From Betaproteobacteria bacterium LSUCC0117 (lineage in GTDB: Bacteria; Pseudomonadota; Gammaproteobacteria; Burkholderiales; Burkholderiaceae_C): 64,000 nucleotides of DNA. The notes beneath the pieces are model-generated. The model did not search any database and had not been told where the DNA came from. It saw only the letters and a list, made by a program, of their open reading frames with translations. Made by a program: the position numbers and the translations under genes. Shown here one piece after another: positions 29,318 through 37,925 of this stretch. The stretch spans positions 1-64,000 of the forward strand of contig JAUJFZ010000003.1 in assembly GCA_030441535.1 (NCBI GenBank), given 5' to 3'. How positions within the stretch are numbered: position 1 is the stretch's first letter; every line of letters starts with the position of its first letter.

Positions 29318-29779
29318 GTGTTTAACCTTGAAGCATCAACCATTTGGTGGATCTTGACCGGTGTGCTCGTCGCCGCTGAGTTGTTCACCGGAACCTTCTA
29401 CCTCCTATTGCTCGCACTAGCCGCTGGGTTTGGGGCCCTCACTGTCCATGCCGGTTTTGGGACCGTGGAACAAATTAGCGTCGCGGCTGTAACTGGCGTC
29501 TTCAGCTTGCTCGTATGGAGAACGCTGAAGCTAGGCCGGTTGAAGCAGAACGACCTAGAAATCGCCACAGATTCATTCGATATCGGCCAAACGGTGTTTG
29601 TCTCTGACTGGTGTGAAACAGGCCCAACACGCGTTCACTACAGAGGCACCGAATGGTCGTGTGCGCTCACCGCTGATGCGCACCCTATCGCTGGCCCCCA
29701 CCGAATTACGCAAATTTTGAATAACCAACTCATCCTCGAACCCATCCCAACCGCATCACCCCCTACCCTTAAAGGCTAA
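29318..29779 (+). CDS. NfeD family membrane protein
   Basis: This 153-residue protein has two or three membrane helices in the first half (WWILTGVLVAAELFTG and following) and a C-terminal OB-fold NfeD domain. The conserved pattern G-P-T-R-V-H-Y-R-G-T-E-W is present, with a mid GQTVFVSDW. The start is taken as GTG at 29318, preceded by AAAGGA; the upstream frame to 29183 has no such support. It lies 3 bases before an SPFH gene, its usual partner in membrane quality control. Confidence 0.87.
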   Translation: MFNLEASTIWWILTGVLVAAELFTGTFYLLLLALAAGFGALTVHAGFGTVEQISVAAVTGVFSLLVWRTLKLGRLKQNDLEIATDSFDIGQTVFVSDWCETGPTRVHYRGTEWSCALTADAHPIAGPHRITQILNNQLILEPIPTASPPTLKG

Positions 29780-29782
29780 TCC

Positions 29783-30721
29783 ATGGAAGTTTCCGTCGTT
29801 CTCATCGCCATCGCGATCATTTTTGTGATTCGTGCAATCAAAATTGTCCCCCAACAAAGCGCTTGGGTAGTCGAACGCCTAGGCAAGTACAGAGCGACGC
29901 TGGCGCCTGGTCTCAACATCCTTATTCCGTTTATCGACAAAGTGGCCTACAAGCACTCACGCAAGGAAATTCCCCTGGATGTTCCCAGCCAAATCTGCAT
30001 CACACGTGACAACACCCAGCTTGAGGTTGATGGCATTTTGTACTTTCAGGTCACCGACCCCATGTTGGCCAGCTATGGTTCCAGCAATTACATTGTCGCC
30101 ATCACTCAACTGGCGCAAACCACTCTGCGCAGCGTGATCGGAAAACTGGAGTTGGATAAAACATTCGAAGAGCGCAACATCATCAACTCTCAGGTGGTTG
30201 CAGCCATTGACGAAGCAGCTCTCAACTGGGGCATGAAAGTACTGCGCTACGAGATCAAGGATCTGACACCACCCAAAGAAATCCTTTTGGCGATGCAGTC
30301 GCAAATCACTGCCGAACGTGAAAAGCGTGCCCTCATTGCGGCTTCTGAAGGCCGTCGACAAGAGCAAATCAACATAGCGACCGGCGCGCGCGAGGCGGCT
30401 ATCGCCCGCTCAGAGGGAGACAAGCAAGCCGTCATCAACCAAGCGGAGGGCGAAGCGAGCGCCATACTGGCTTTAGCCAACGCAAACGGGGAAGCGATTG
30501 AACGAGTGGCCAAAGCAATCGGCTCGCCGAACGGTCACGAGGCGATCCAACTGAAAGTCGCTGAGGGCGCAATCGGTGCCTATGGCCAAGTGGCCCAAGG
30601 AGCCAACACCACCCTCATCGTGCCCAGTAACATGACTGAGGTCTCGACGCTCATCGGCTCTGCGTTCAGCCTAATCGGGGGCATCAAAGGCGACCGCCTC
30701 AAGACGACGCCAGCGGTTTGA
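29783..30721 (+). CDS. qmcA: SPFH/Band 7 stomatin-like protein
   Basis: This 312-residue paraslipin/QmcA-type protein has one N-terminal membrane helix (VVLIAIAIIFVI), a Band 7 domain (QQSAWVVERLGKYRATLAPG; RDNTQLEVDGILYFQV) and a long Glu/Ala/Arg coiled-coil (EKRALIAASEGRRQEQINIA). It forms large membrane-bound oligomers thought to organise lipid domains or assist proteases such as FtsH. It is coupled to nfeD. tRNA-Ser begins 31 bases downstream. Confidence 0.92.
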   Translation: MEVSVVLIAIAIIFVIRAIKIVPQQSAWVVERLGKYRATLAPGLNILIPFIDKVAYKHSRKEIPLDVPSQICITRDNTQLEVDGILYFQVTDPMLASYGSSNYIVAITQLAQTTLRSVIGKLELDKTFEERNIINSQVVAAIDEAALNWGMKVLRYEIKDLTPPKEILLAMQSQITAEREKRALIAASEGRRQEQINIATGAREAAIARSEGDKQAVINQAEGEASAILALANANGEAIERVAKAIGSPNGHEAIQLKVAEGAIGAYGQVAQGANTTLIVPSNMTEVSTLIGSAFSLIGGIKGDRLKTTPAV

Positions 30722-30752
30722 GCAAGCCAGCCTGATATACTCCAGCCTTCGC

Positions 30753-30843
30753 GGAAAGGTGGATGAGCGGTTTAAGTCGCACGCCTGGAAAGCGTGTGTG
30801 GGTTAATAGCCCACCGCGGGTTCGAATCCCGCCCTTTCCGCCA
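30753..30843 (+). tRNA. tRNA-Ser(GGA)
   Basis: The 91-base sequence folds as a class II tRNA. The acceptor stem GGAAAGG pairs with CCTTTCC, the D arm contains GATGAGCGG, and the anticodon loop CTGGAAA gives anticodon GGA. A long variable arm GTGGGTTAATAGCCCAC and the T arm GCGGGTTCGAATCCCGC follow. The discriminator is G and CCA is encoded. It reads serine codons UCC/UCU. Confidence 0.97.
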
Positions 30844-30850
30844 TATTTAA

Positions 30851-30877
30851 ACCCCAAATCATTGATTGATTTGGGGT
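30851..30877. terminator. strong inverted repeat between tRNA-Ser and the aminotransferase gene
   Basis: A perfect 11-bp stem ACCCCAAATCA (30851-30861) / TGATTTGGGGT (30867-30877) with a 5-base loop lies 7 bases after the tRNA CCA. It also contains the stop codon (30859-30861) of the convergent aminotransferase gene. It probably ends transcription in both directions; the flanking T content is modest (TTTAAATA on the minus strand). Confidence 0.72.
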
Positions 30878-32088
30878 ATTGGATGACGTTGCACGACGTC
30901 CATCGCTGCTTGAACGCCTGAACTCTGTAGCACCACACCAACCGCTTTCAACCCCATCTCGCAGCCGGCAATGGCGGCGATCAATGTGAGGTCATTGCAA
31001 TCGCCGAGGTGCCCGATGCGAAACATGCGCCCTTTTACTTTTCCCAAACCAGTACCGAGCGAGCAATCGTAGCGCTCGTATATGAGCTTACGGACCGCAT
31101 CGGCATCGACGCCCTCGGGCATCATGACGCCGGTCAGGATGGGTGAATAGACGCTGGGTTCGGCACATTGAATCTCCAAGCCCCATGCACGGACTGCCGC
31201 TTGTGTCGCCGTCGCCCAGCGTTTGTGGCGCGCAAAAACCGCGTGTAAGCCATCGTCGAGTAGCATGTCGCAAGCCTCACTCAGTCCATACAGTAGGTTA
31301 GTGGCAGGCGTCGTCGGCCAGTAGCCCGTTCGATTCATCTCGATCATTTCATGCCAACCCCAAAATGCTTTTGGAAAGGTGGCGTGCTTGCTCGCAGCCA
31401 AGGCTTTGGGGGACACCGCATTAAAACCCAGCCCGGGTGGCAACATCAGTCCCTTTTGTGAACCACTTATGGAGACGTCCACACCCCATTCATCGTGACG
31501 ATAATCGGCCGCAGCCAAGCCAGAAATGGTGTCGACCAACAACAGCGCGGGATGCCCTGCTGCGTCAATCGCTTGGCGTACGGCTGCGATATCGCTGGTT
31601 ACCCCAGTTGACGTCTCGTTGTGTACCACACACACTGCACGTATGTGATGTGCTGTGTCGGCGCGCAATCGTGCTTCGATGAGGTCATGTTGTACCCCGT
31701 AGCGCCAACTGGTTGGGGTCCCATTGGCCTCCAACCCCGGCATAGCGATCACTTCAGCTTTCAAACCAAGTGCTGTCGCTAATTTGGACCACAGTGCGGC
31801 AAAGTGCCCGGTCTCGTACATCAGCACATGGTCACCGGGACTGAGTATGTTCACCAACGCAGCTTCCCATGCACCTGTTCCCGAAGTTGGATAAATAAGA
31901 ATGGGGTTTTGAGTTTGAAAAATCCGCTGCATATCACCCAGAACCTTGCGACCAAGAGCGGCGAACTCTGGCCCGCGGTGATCGATGGTGGGCAGGCTGA
32001 GCGCGCGCAAGATTCGATCCGGCACTGGAGATGGGCCCGGAATTTGCAAAAAGTGTCGCCCAGAAGGGTGGAAATCAAGTTTTGGCAT
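30859..32088 (-). CDS. class V aminotransferase, serine-glyoxylate/alanine-glyoxylate type
   Basis: This 409-residue PLP enzyme has the early GRHFLQIPGPSPVPDRIL motif, DHRGPEF, YPTSGTGAWEAAL, and the PLP-lysine segment SGSQKGLMLPPGLGF. The C-terminal GTGLGKVKGRMFRIGHLGD is typical of serine-glyoxylate aminotransferase. The reaction is transamination of glyoxylate to glycine, with serine or alanine as donor. Its stop lies inside the bidirectional hairpin next to tRNA-Ser. No other serine-cycle gene is near, so photorespiratory-like salvage is the simplest role. Confidence 0.9.
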   Translation of the reverse strand: MPKLDFHPSGRHFLQIPGPSPVPDRILRALSLPTIDHRGPEFAALGRKVLGDMQRIFQTQNPILIYPTSGTGAWEAALVNILSPGDHVLMYETGHFAALWSKLATALGLKAEVIAMPGLEANGTPTSWRYGVQHDLIEARLRADTAHHIRAVCVVHNETSTGVTSDIAAVRQAIDAAGHPALLLVDTISGLAAADYRHDEWGVDVSISGSQKGLMLPPGLGFNAVSPKALAASKHATFPKAFWGWHEMIEMNRTGYWPTTPATNLLYGLSEACDMLLDDGLHAVFARHKRWATATQAAVRAWGLEIQCAEPSVYSPILTGVMMPEGVDADAVRKLIYERYDCSLGTGLGKVKGRMFRIGHLGDCNDLTLIAAIAGCEMGLKAVGVVLQSSGVQAAMDVVQRHPIPQINQ

Positions 32089-32199
32089 CGCTGTCGCAGC
32101 AAAGAAGTCAATAGTCCCTCATTGTCACCACAGTGCCCGCTTTATGCAGCGCGAGTTGGACAAAAACAGCGCCAACTCACTTTCACGTCGGTGTACTTA

Positions 32200-32318
32200 A
32201 GTCTAATAATTGAAATTAATTAAAATATTTGTATTAATTATTCTATGCATTTTGTATAAAATTACGAATTAAATAACATAAAGATCCTTGTGACACCAAG
32301 GGTGACACGGGGTTGCCT
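32200..32318 (+). promoter_or_regulatory. AT-rich upstream region of the hybrid kinase locus
   Basis: About 100 bases here are strongly AT-rich compared with the rest of the window. They contain TTAATTAAAATATTTG and a -10-like TATAAA near 32255-32260. The repeat GTGACAC occurs twice (32290-32296 and 32302-32308), one helical turn apart, just before the start codon. This could be a regulator site or a nucleoid-protein target; no clear -35 with 17-base spacing was found. Confidence 0.4.
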
Positions 32319-33599
32319 ATGACCCTAAACAGCCTGCGCTTACGCGCCCTTCGCCTGGTATGGACAACCGCGCAAATCAAAGTCAACAGAACGTTGAATA
32401 TGCTGACGTTGCTGGGAATCGTGATGGCGGCCCCCTATTTAGCCATCGCCAGCACGGCAACGGGTGCCTACCAAACCGCTCTGTACATTCTCGAACTTGT
32501 CGCCATCTTTTTGGGGCGGCGGTGGTTCTCCATACGCCCTCTACCGGCGGCGTGGCTGATGCTGTTGACCAGCGCGGTTCACATCTTCATTCTGGCGTTT
32601 CAAGAGGGCGGCGTCGCCAGTATCAGTGTGGTTTGGATGTTGGCTTTGTCCGTACCTTTGCTACTGTGTTTTGGCCTGCGCGGTTCATTGATCTCGATGG
32701 CACTGTCAATCCTCGCTGCAGGGGTATTGGCTTGGTTGGATGCTCATAACTACACGCCAGCGTTGCCCCCACCCGATCAAAACGCGCTGGCCTCGGCTAT
32801 CAAGTTCACCCTCCTGGTCATGACGGTGTTGAGCCTCCCAATCATCACCGTCATTACGCAGAGCTGGCCGATCCGCATGTCTGCGCGACGCGTAGCCCTG
32901 CTCGATAGTGCACAAGCGGCGACAAAACAGGCACAGTTACGCCAGCAACGGTTTGTATCACGCCTCAGTCATGAATTACGCACACCCATGAACGCCATCA
33001 TGGGCTTTATTCAATCACCTCCGCAGGCCTTGCTCAGCAAACCAGAAAATCAGGCCCTGTTCGAAGCGATGCGCAATGCTTCCAAGCACCTCATGACGGT
33101 GATTGACGACTTGATGGATTTCTCGCGACTGCAAACGGGTGAACTAAAAATTACGCCTATCGAAACGCGGCTAGGCGAACTGACGCGAGAAATTTCGCAG
33201 ATCTTCAGTAATCAGCTTGCTGAGAGAGGCGTCGCCTTCCAGCTCAAGTTCGACCCGCGAATACCCGATGTGGCCTTGGTTGACACCAACCGTTACGCTC
33301 AAATCCTGATCAACCTGTTGAGTAAAGCCGCCAAATTCACAACTGAGGGCGAGGTTGGGCTGACGGTCGCGGTGCGACCAGCGCCTGAGACCATCCAGAA
33401 ACTTGACCGCGTTTGGATCAGGGTCACGGTAAGTGACACAGGGATCGGTATTGAGCCTGGTCAACTGGACCAGCTGTTTGAAGCATTCACGCCCAGTAAA
33501 AACCGGACCAACAACGCTTTCGGAGGTGCAGGGCTGGGCTTATGTATCTCCAAGAAATTGGTCGAACTGATGGGCGGCGAAATTTCGGTAAGCTCATAA
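32319..33599 (+). CDS. membrane histidine kinase module 1 (first part of an interrupted tandem hybrid kinase)
   Basis: This 426-residue protein starts at ATG 32319 after GGGG. About six membrane helices fill residues 25-180. A HisKA domain follows with SRLSHELRTPMNAI (phospho-accepting His codon at 32970-32972), then HATPase_c with DTGIGIEP (G1) and GGAGLGLCISKKL (G2). The N box reads INLLSKAAKF, with Lys where Asn is usual. The frame ends at TAA (33597-33599) right after GGEISVSS. The next codons in the same frame read P-D-R-G-T-G-V-S-F, the normal continuation of a HATPase domain, so the stop looks like an interruption. The protein may still be a kinase lacking only the last strand. Confidence 0.8.
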   Translation: MTLNSLRLRALRLVWTTAQIKVNRTLNMLTLLGIVMAAPYLAIASTATGAYQTALYILELVAIFLGRRWFSIRPLPAAWLMLLTSAVHIFILAFQEGGVASISVVWMLALSVPLLLCFGLRGSLISMALSILAAGVLAWLDAHNYTPALPPPDQNALASAIKFTLLVMTVLSLPIITVITQSWPIRMSARRVALLDSAQAATKQAQLRQQRFVSRLSHELRTPMNAIMGFIQSPPQALLSKPENQALFEAMRNASKHLMTVIDDLMDFSRLQTGELKITPIETRLGELTREISQIFSNQLAERGVAFQLKFDPRIPDVALVDTNRYAQILINLLSKAAKFTTEGEVGLTVAVRPAPETIQKLDRVWIRVTVSDTGIGIEPGQLDQLFEAFTPSKNRTNNAFGGAGLGLCISKKLVELMGGEISVSS

Positions 33600-35129
33600 C
33601 CGGATCGCGGCACCGGGGTCTCCTTTGATATCCCTGTACAGGCGGTCGTTACGCCGGCCTCTCCCCCGGAAACGGAATTACAGGACGCCTTTACACCGCC
33701 ACAGTTGGAGAACGTGCGGGTGTTAATCGTCGATAACAGCGTGGTCAACCGTATGGTCATCTCCCAACTACTCAGGAGTCGCCTGCCCGACGTGACTATC
33801 CGAGAGGTCAACGATGGCCTTGAGGCTGTCAACGCCGTCACCGGGACCGAAACAAACTTTGACTTGATTTTGATGGACATCCTGATGCCCAACCTCAACG
33901 GCATCGAGGCCACGCTTCAAATCAAAGCCTTGGGGCGCACCACGCCCATCATTGGCTTGACCGCCGACGTTTCCGAAGCGGTTGCACGAGACGCCGCGGC
34001 AGCCGGTATGTTCGCATTACTGACCAAGCCTTTCAGTCACTCAGAGCTGTTGACCACCATGGCAGACGCCATCAAGCAACCTGCGGTTGAATCCATAAGA
34101 CCGTCAGCGACAGACGGCGCAGCGCTTGCACAATCAACCTCAGAGCAACTCACTGAAAGCTTTTCGCGTCGATGGGAAAAGCGAATTCAAGCTTTTGCAG
34201 AATCCTCATGGCACAGTCTGTTTGGTCTGGTATTTTGGACAGGTACCTTTGTATGCGCGCTTTATGCGGTTATGGCGCCAGACGCACGCATGCAACTTAT
34301 CTATGTTGGTATGACCGTCATCAGCGTGTTACTGGCGCTGGTGCACCGTCTCAGCGAGGAGGGTACTGCGAGGGCTAACTTCTTGATTTGGATTTATTTT
34401 TTCAGCACAACGGCAGCAACCGCTGGGCTGGTTGCTTGCTCTGGTGGCTTGAACAGTATCGCCAGCGCTTACTTTCTATGCGTGTCACTCGTGATGCTCA
34501 CACAGCGTATTCCCGGCGCCGGCTATGCGTTGGGAATCAGCATAGGTGTCGCCCTGGTCATGGGTATGTTGCAATCGATGGGGTTGTTGCACACACCAAC
34601 CGCGGCAGAGTTGGCTAACAACCCTTGGTGGTCATTTATTTTATTTGTCGGACTCGCACTCTGCTTTCTGATCATCCCGGTACTGCGCCTTTCATATTAT
34701 CGCAAGCTGGTCACTACCTTATGGCAAAAAAGAACCCAGCTGGTTGAATCTCGGCGCTCAACTGCGGCAGTCATCCAATCACAAAACGACTTTGTTGCAG
34801 CAGTCAGTCATGAGCTGCGTAATCCCATCCATGCCATTTCGCTGGTGGTCAATGCATTTGACGAGGAGGCACTGGGTAGCCAGACCAGTCATTTGACGCT
34901 CCAATATGTTTCAAGATCGGTTAGTGACTTGCTGCGCACGATTGACAACTTGCTTATCTTTTCACAAATTCAAGCACAAAAGCTGAACTTGAACTACGAG
35001 CTGATTGATCTGAATCAGTGGGTGCTGAGTGCGAAGCGCGATATCACAGACCTTACACGTGGCCTTTCAGACCAAGAAGCTGAAATTGAACTGCACTACG
35101 AAATCGACGACACTTGCCAGCTTTTTTAG
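33600..35129 (+). pseudogene. receiver domain 1 + membrane domain + second HisKA (middle part of the interrupted tandem hybrid kinase)
   Basis: The frame continues in phase from the kinase module after the TAA. It encodes the end of HATPase 1, a receiver domain (VRVLIVDNSVVNRMV; phospho-Asp in LILMDILMPNLNG; Lys in LLTKPF) and a linker. About six membrane helices follow, then a second HisKA with AAVSHELRNPIHAI (His codon 34809-34811). Receiver 1 has Asp-Asn instead of the usual Asp-Asp acidic pair. No good start codon precedes the receiver (only TTG at 33705, without Shine-Dalgarno), so it seems to need readthrough of the stop. The frame ends at TAG 35127-35129 in the middle of the kinase core. 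Confidence 0.7.
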
Positions 35130-35974
35130 ACACAGATCCTGTCCGACTTTGTCATGTCATACGAGAGCTGATAAGCAATGCAGCGAAATTCTCCGACAGA
35201 AAGCCCATCAGCGTGGCGATGTGCCGCAACGTAACTGCCACAGACGATGCACCGACTTGGTCAATCACCATCACAGACCAAGGCGTCGGTATCAAGCCGT
35301 CGGATAAGGCTGACATGTACAACCGATTCTGGACCGTCGATAATTGCGATCGTCCAAGCCAACGCGGTAATGGGTTGGGCCTACCCATCACCAAAGCGTT
35401 GGTTGACTTGATGGGCGGCACGCTGACCATTGACAGTGTAGCGACAGGTGGCACCCAAGCCACCGTCACACTGCCGCTTCAGCGTGACAGTGCCGTGGGC
35501 GAGGCCCCGTACACGGGTAGCAATATCCTCACTTCATACAACGGTGTCATCGCGATCGTTGATGACAGCGACATCAACCTGTTGGTATTGCAACACCTGC
35601 TGAAGCGCAACTTCAAAGCTGCCACTATCGTGACAGCCAGCACGTGGGCAGCGCTTGTTAAACTCCTTGACCACCACCATCCCGCTGTCGTTCTAATGGA
35701 TGTGTTCATGCCAAAAGTTGATGGACGGCAAGCGACACGTTTACTTCGTCAACACGTTGCCGCCAGGGGCGATGGGCAACCCAGCGTCATTGGCGTCACG
35801 GCTGATCGACGCTACGAGACACGGCGTGCGTGCTTAGACGCAGGCATGAACACGGTAGTTTTGAAACCCTTCAACCACCGCGACTTGGTACAAATCATAG
35901 TGAACGAGTGCGCCAAACAACGCGCTGCACTGGCCACATCGCGGGAACAAGCCTCAGACGCTAGCCTCCGCTAA
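35114..35974 (+). pseudogene. HATPase 2 + receiver domain 2 (last part of the interrupted tandem hybrid kinase)
   Basis: In the -1 frame relative to the preceding part, codons from about 35114 encode FLDTDPVRLCHVIRELISNAAKFS (N box, shown here in pieces), TDQGVGIKP (G1) and GNGLGLPITKALV (G2). A receiver domain follows with IAIVDDSDINLLV, phospho-Asp in VVLMDVFMPKVDG, VTAD and the Lys of VVLKPF. All receiver residues look intact. The join lies at a T6 run (35123-35128), where one added T would restore the frame, so a real frameshift, programmed slippage or a sequence error are all possible. It overlaps the convergent adenosine kinase gene by 21 bases. Confidence 0.7.
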
Positions 35975-36958
35975 CAGCGCTTGGACACGCGCCGTGGTTA
36001 GACGGTTGCCGTACTGACTCACCACGGCTGCGGCAGCTTTGTTGGCAAGCTTTGTGGCCTGCGTTGCAGCCATGCCACGACTGACCCCATACAAAAATGC
36101 GCCGGCGAACATGTCGCCCGCGCCATTGGCGTCCAAAGCAGTTATGGCAACTGCCGGTACATCGACCGTTTGGCCGGCTTCGATGATCCGTGTCCCCTTA
36201 GCGCCCCGGGTCAGACAAATCGTTTTGGCGAGACCGCTCAGGGTCTTGGCGATTGCCGTCTCATCGGCAGAACCGCACCACACCTGAGCCTCCTCCTCGT
36301 TACAGAACAAGTAGTCGACGCCCTTGCCCAACAGGGCGTCCAGCCCCAAACGGCAAAAATTAATCATGCTGACATCACTCAAGGTTAAAGCCAACGGCAC
36401 CTGATGCGCAACGGCGTGTGCACGTCCCTCTAGTGCAGCGGCCAAACCAGTTGGTGACGCGGCGAGGTAGCCTTCCATGTAATAAACCCCCGCCGTCGCG
36501 ATGGCCGGTAAATTCAGCGCCTTCGCATCGAGCTCTGCCGTGGTGCCTAAGAAAGTACACATGGTGCGTTCAGCGTCAGGAGTGACCAACACCAAGCAGC
36601 TACCAGTGGTCGCCCCACACACCAGACCCTCAGTGGGATGATGAAGGTTGGTATCGACCCCGTTACTGCGCAAGTCATCGGCGTAGAACTTACCCAAAGC
36701 GTCATCAGCGACGCGACAGCTGTAATATGCCGAGCCACCGAACTGCGCGAACGCTACAACCGTGTTACCTGCCGAGCCGCCCCCCGTCTGGCGTGAATGT
36801 TGACCATCGAGTTGTGCAAGCAAATGCGCGCGGGCCGGCGCACCGACCAGCGTCATATGTCCTTTAGACACACCCATGGTTTGCAGTTTTGCGTCGGTTA
36901 CCTCGTATTCGGTGTCGACGAGGGCGTTGCCTATGGCGTAAAGGGCGTAATTTTTCAT
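35954..36958 (-). CDS. adenosine kinase (PfkB family)
   Basis: This 334-residue PfkB-fold kinase starts MKNYALYAIGNALVDTEYEV. It has the substrate-binding GGGSAGNTVVAFAQFGG and the C-terminal DANGAGDMFAGAFLYG with the catalytic Asp and anion hole. The subfamily with this N terminus is usually adenosine kinase, making AMP from adenosine and ATP; a related ribo- or fructokinase activity cannot be excluded. The start at 36958 was chosen by family match; no good Shine-Dalgarno is seen. Confidence 0.88.
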   Translation of the reverse strand: MKNYALYAIGNALVDTEYEVTDAKLQTMGVSKGHMTLVGAPARAHLLAQLDGQHSRQTGGGSAGNTVVAFAQFGGSAYYSCRVADDALGKFYADDLRSNGVDTNLHHPTEGLVCGATTGSCLVLVTPDAERTMCTFLGTTAELDAKALNLPAIATAGVYYMEGYLAASPTGLAAALEGRAHAVAHQVPLALTLSDVSMINFCRLGLDALLGKGVDYLFCNEEEAQVWCGSADETAIAKTLSGLAKTICLTRGAKGTRIIEAGQTVDVPAVAITALDANGAGDMFAGAFLYGVSRGMAATQATKLANKAAAAVVSQYGNRLTTARVQALLAEASV

Positions 36959-37034
36959 GGGGTTTGGTGATTCTGGCTGACTAAAATGGCGGCGGATAAA
37001 CAAATAGTGTAGCCACTAAAAAACACACACCGCT

Positions 37035-37925
37035 ATGAACATCACACGCATCGGCATTATTGGGTTCGGCGAGGTCGGTCGAATTTTTGGCGCGGGACTT
37101 GCCCAATTGCCACACATTAAAACCGTGACAACGTGGGACAAAAAAGGCCCTGACTTCCCAGGTATGCGATCCAGCGCGCAGGAGCGCGGCGTCGTTTGGT
37201 GCGAATCCGCGGCGGCAGTCTATGACCAAGCGGATTTGATCATCTCGGCTGTGACGGCATCCAATACCCGTGATGTGGCTGAATCAGCAGCTCAACACAT
37301 TCGCGCAGGGACCCTCTTTTTGGACCTCAACTCCGCATCCCCGGGTACCAAGCAGGCCTGCGCCAAACAAATTGAAGCAGCCGGTGCCCACTACGTGGAG
37401 GCCGGTGTGATGACGTCGGTTCCACCTTACGGCATCCGAGTGCCCATGTTGCTCGGAGGCACCCAAGCCCCCGGCTTGTCGACTTGTCTCAATGCTTGGG
37501 GCCTGCAAACACAAGTCGCCAGCACAGAGTTGGGTATCGCCAGTGCGATCAAGATGTCAAGAAGCGTCATGATCAAGGGCCTGGAGGCCTTGGTTATCGA
37601 GAGCTTTGCCACCGCGAGGGCTTATGGCGTTGAGCGCCACATGTTGGCGACGCTGCAAGAGACTTTTCCCGGTATTGACTGGGAAAAACAGGGCGCCTAC
37701 TTCTTCACACGTGTGGTGCAGCACGGGCAACGTCGCGCAGAGGAAATGCGCGAATCGGCACAAACCGTGTCGGAGGCTGGTTTCGAGCCTTTCATGACAC
37801 GTGCCATCGCTGATAAACAGCAATGGGTGGCCGATGCGGCCAAATCGCACGTCTTCAAAGACGTCCCAGTTGATGCGCCTTGGGAAGTCTTTGCAGACGC
37901 CCTGCTCGCTGCGCGCGACCGTTAA
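37035..37925 (+). CDS. NAD(P)-binding dehydrogenase with DUF1932 domain
   Basis: This 296-residue protein has an N-terminal Rossmann domain of the 6-phosphogluconate/3-hydroxyisobutyrate dehydrogenase type (RIGIIGFGEVGRIFG; LDLNSASPGTK). The C-terminal DUF1932 domain has IKMSRSVMIKGLEAL, which contains the likely catalytic Lys. The substrate is unknown. It converges with the LysR gene (4-base overlap) and lies next to the protocatechuate operon, so a link with aromatic or organic acid metabolism is possible but unproven. Confidence 0.85.
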   Translation: MNITRIGIIGFGEVGRIFGAGLAQLPHIKTVTTWDKKGPDFPGMRSSAQERGVVWCESAAAVYDQADLIISAVTASNTRDVAESAAQHIRAGTLFLDLNSASPGTKQACAKQIEAAGAHYVEAGVMTSVPPYGIRVPMLLGGTQAPGLSTCLNAWGLQTQVASTELGIASAIKMSRSVMIKGLEALVIESFATARAYGVERHMLATLQETFPGIDWEKQGAYFFTRVVQHGQRRAEEMRESAQTVSEAGFEPFMTRAIADKQQWVADAAKSHVFKDVPVDAPWEVFADALLAARDR

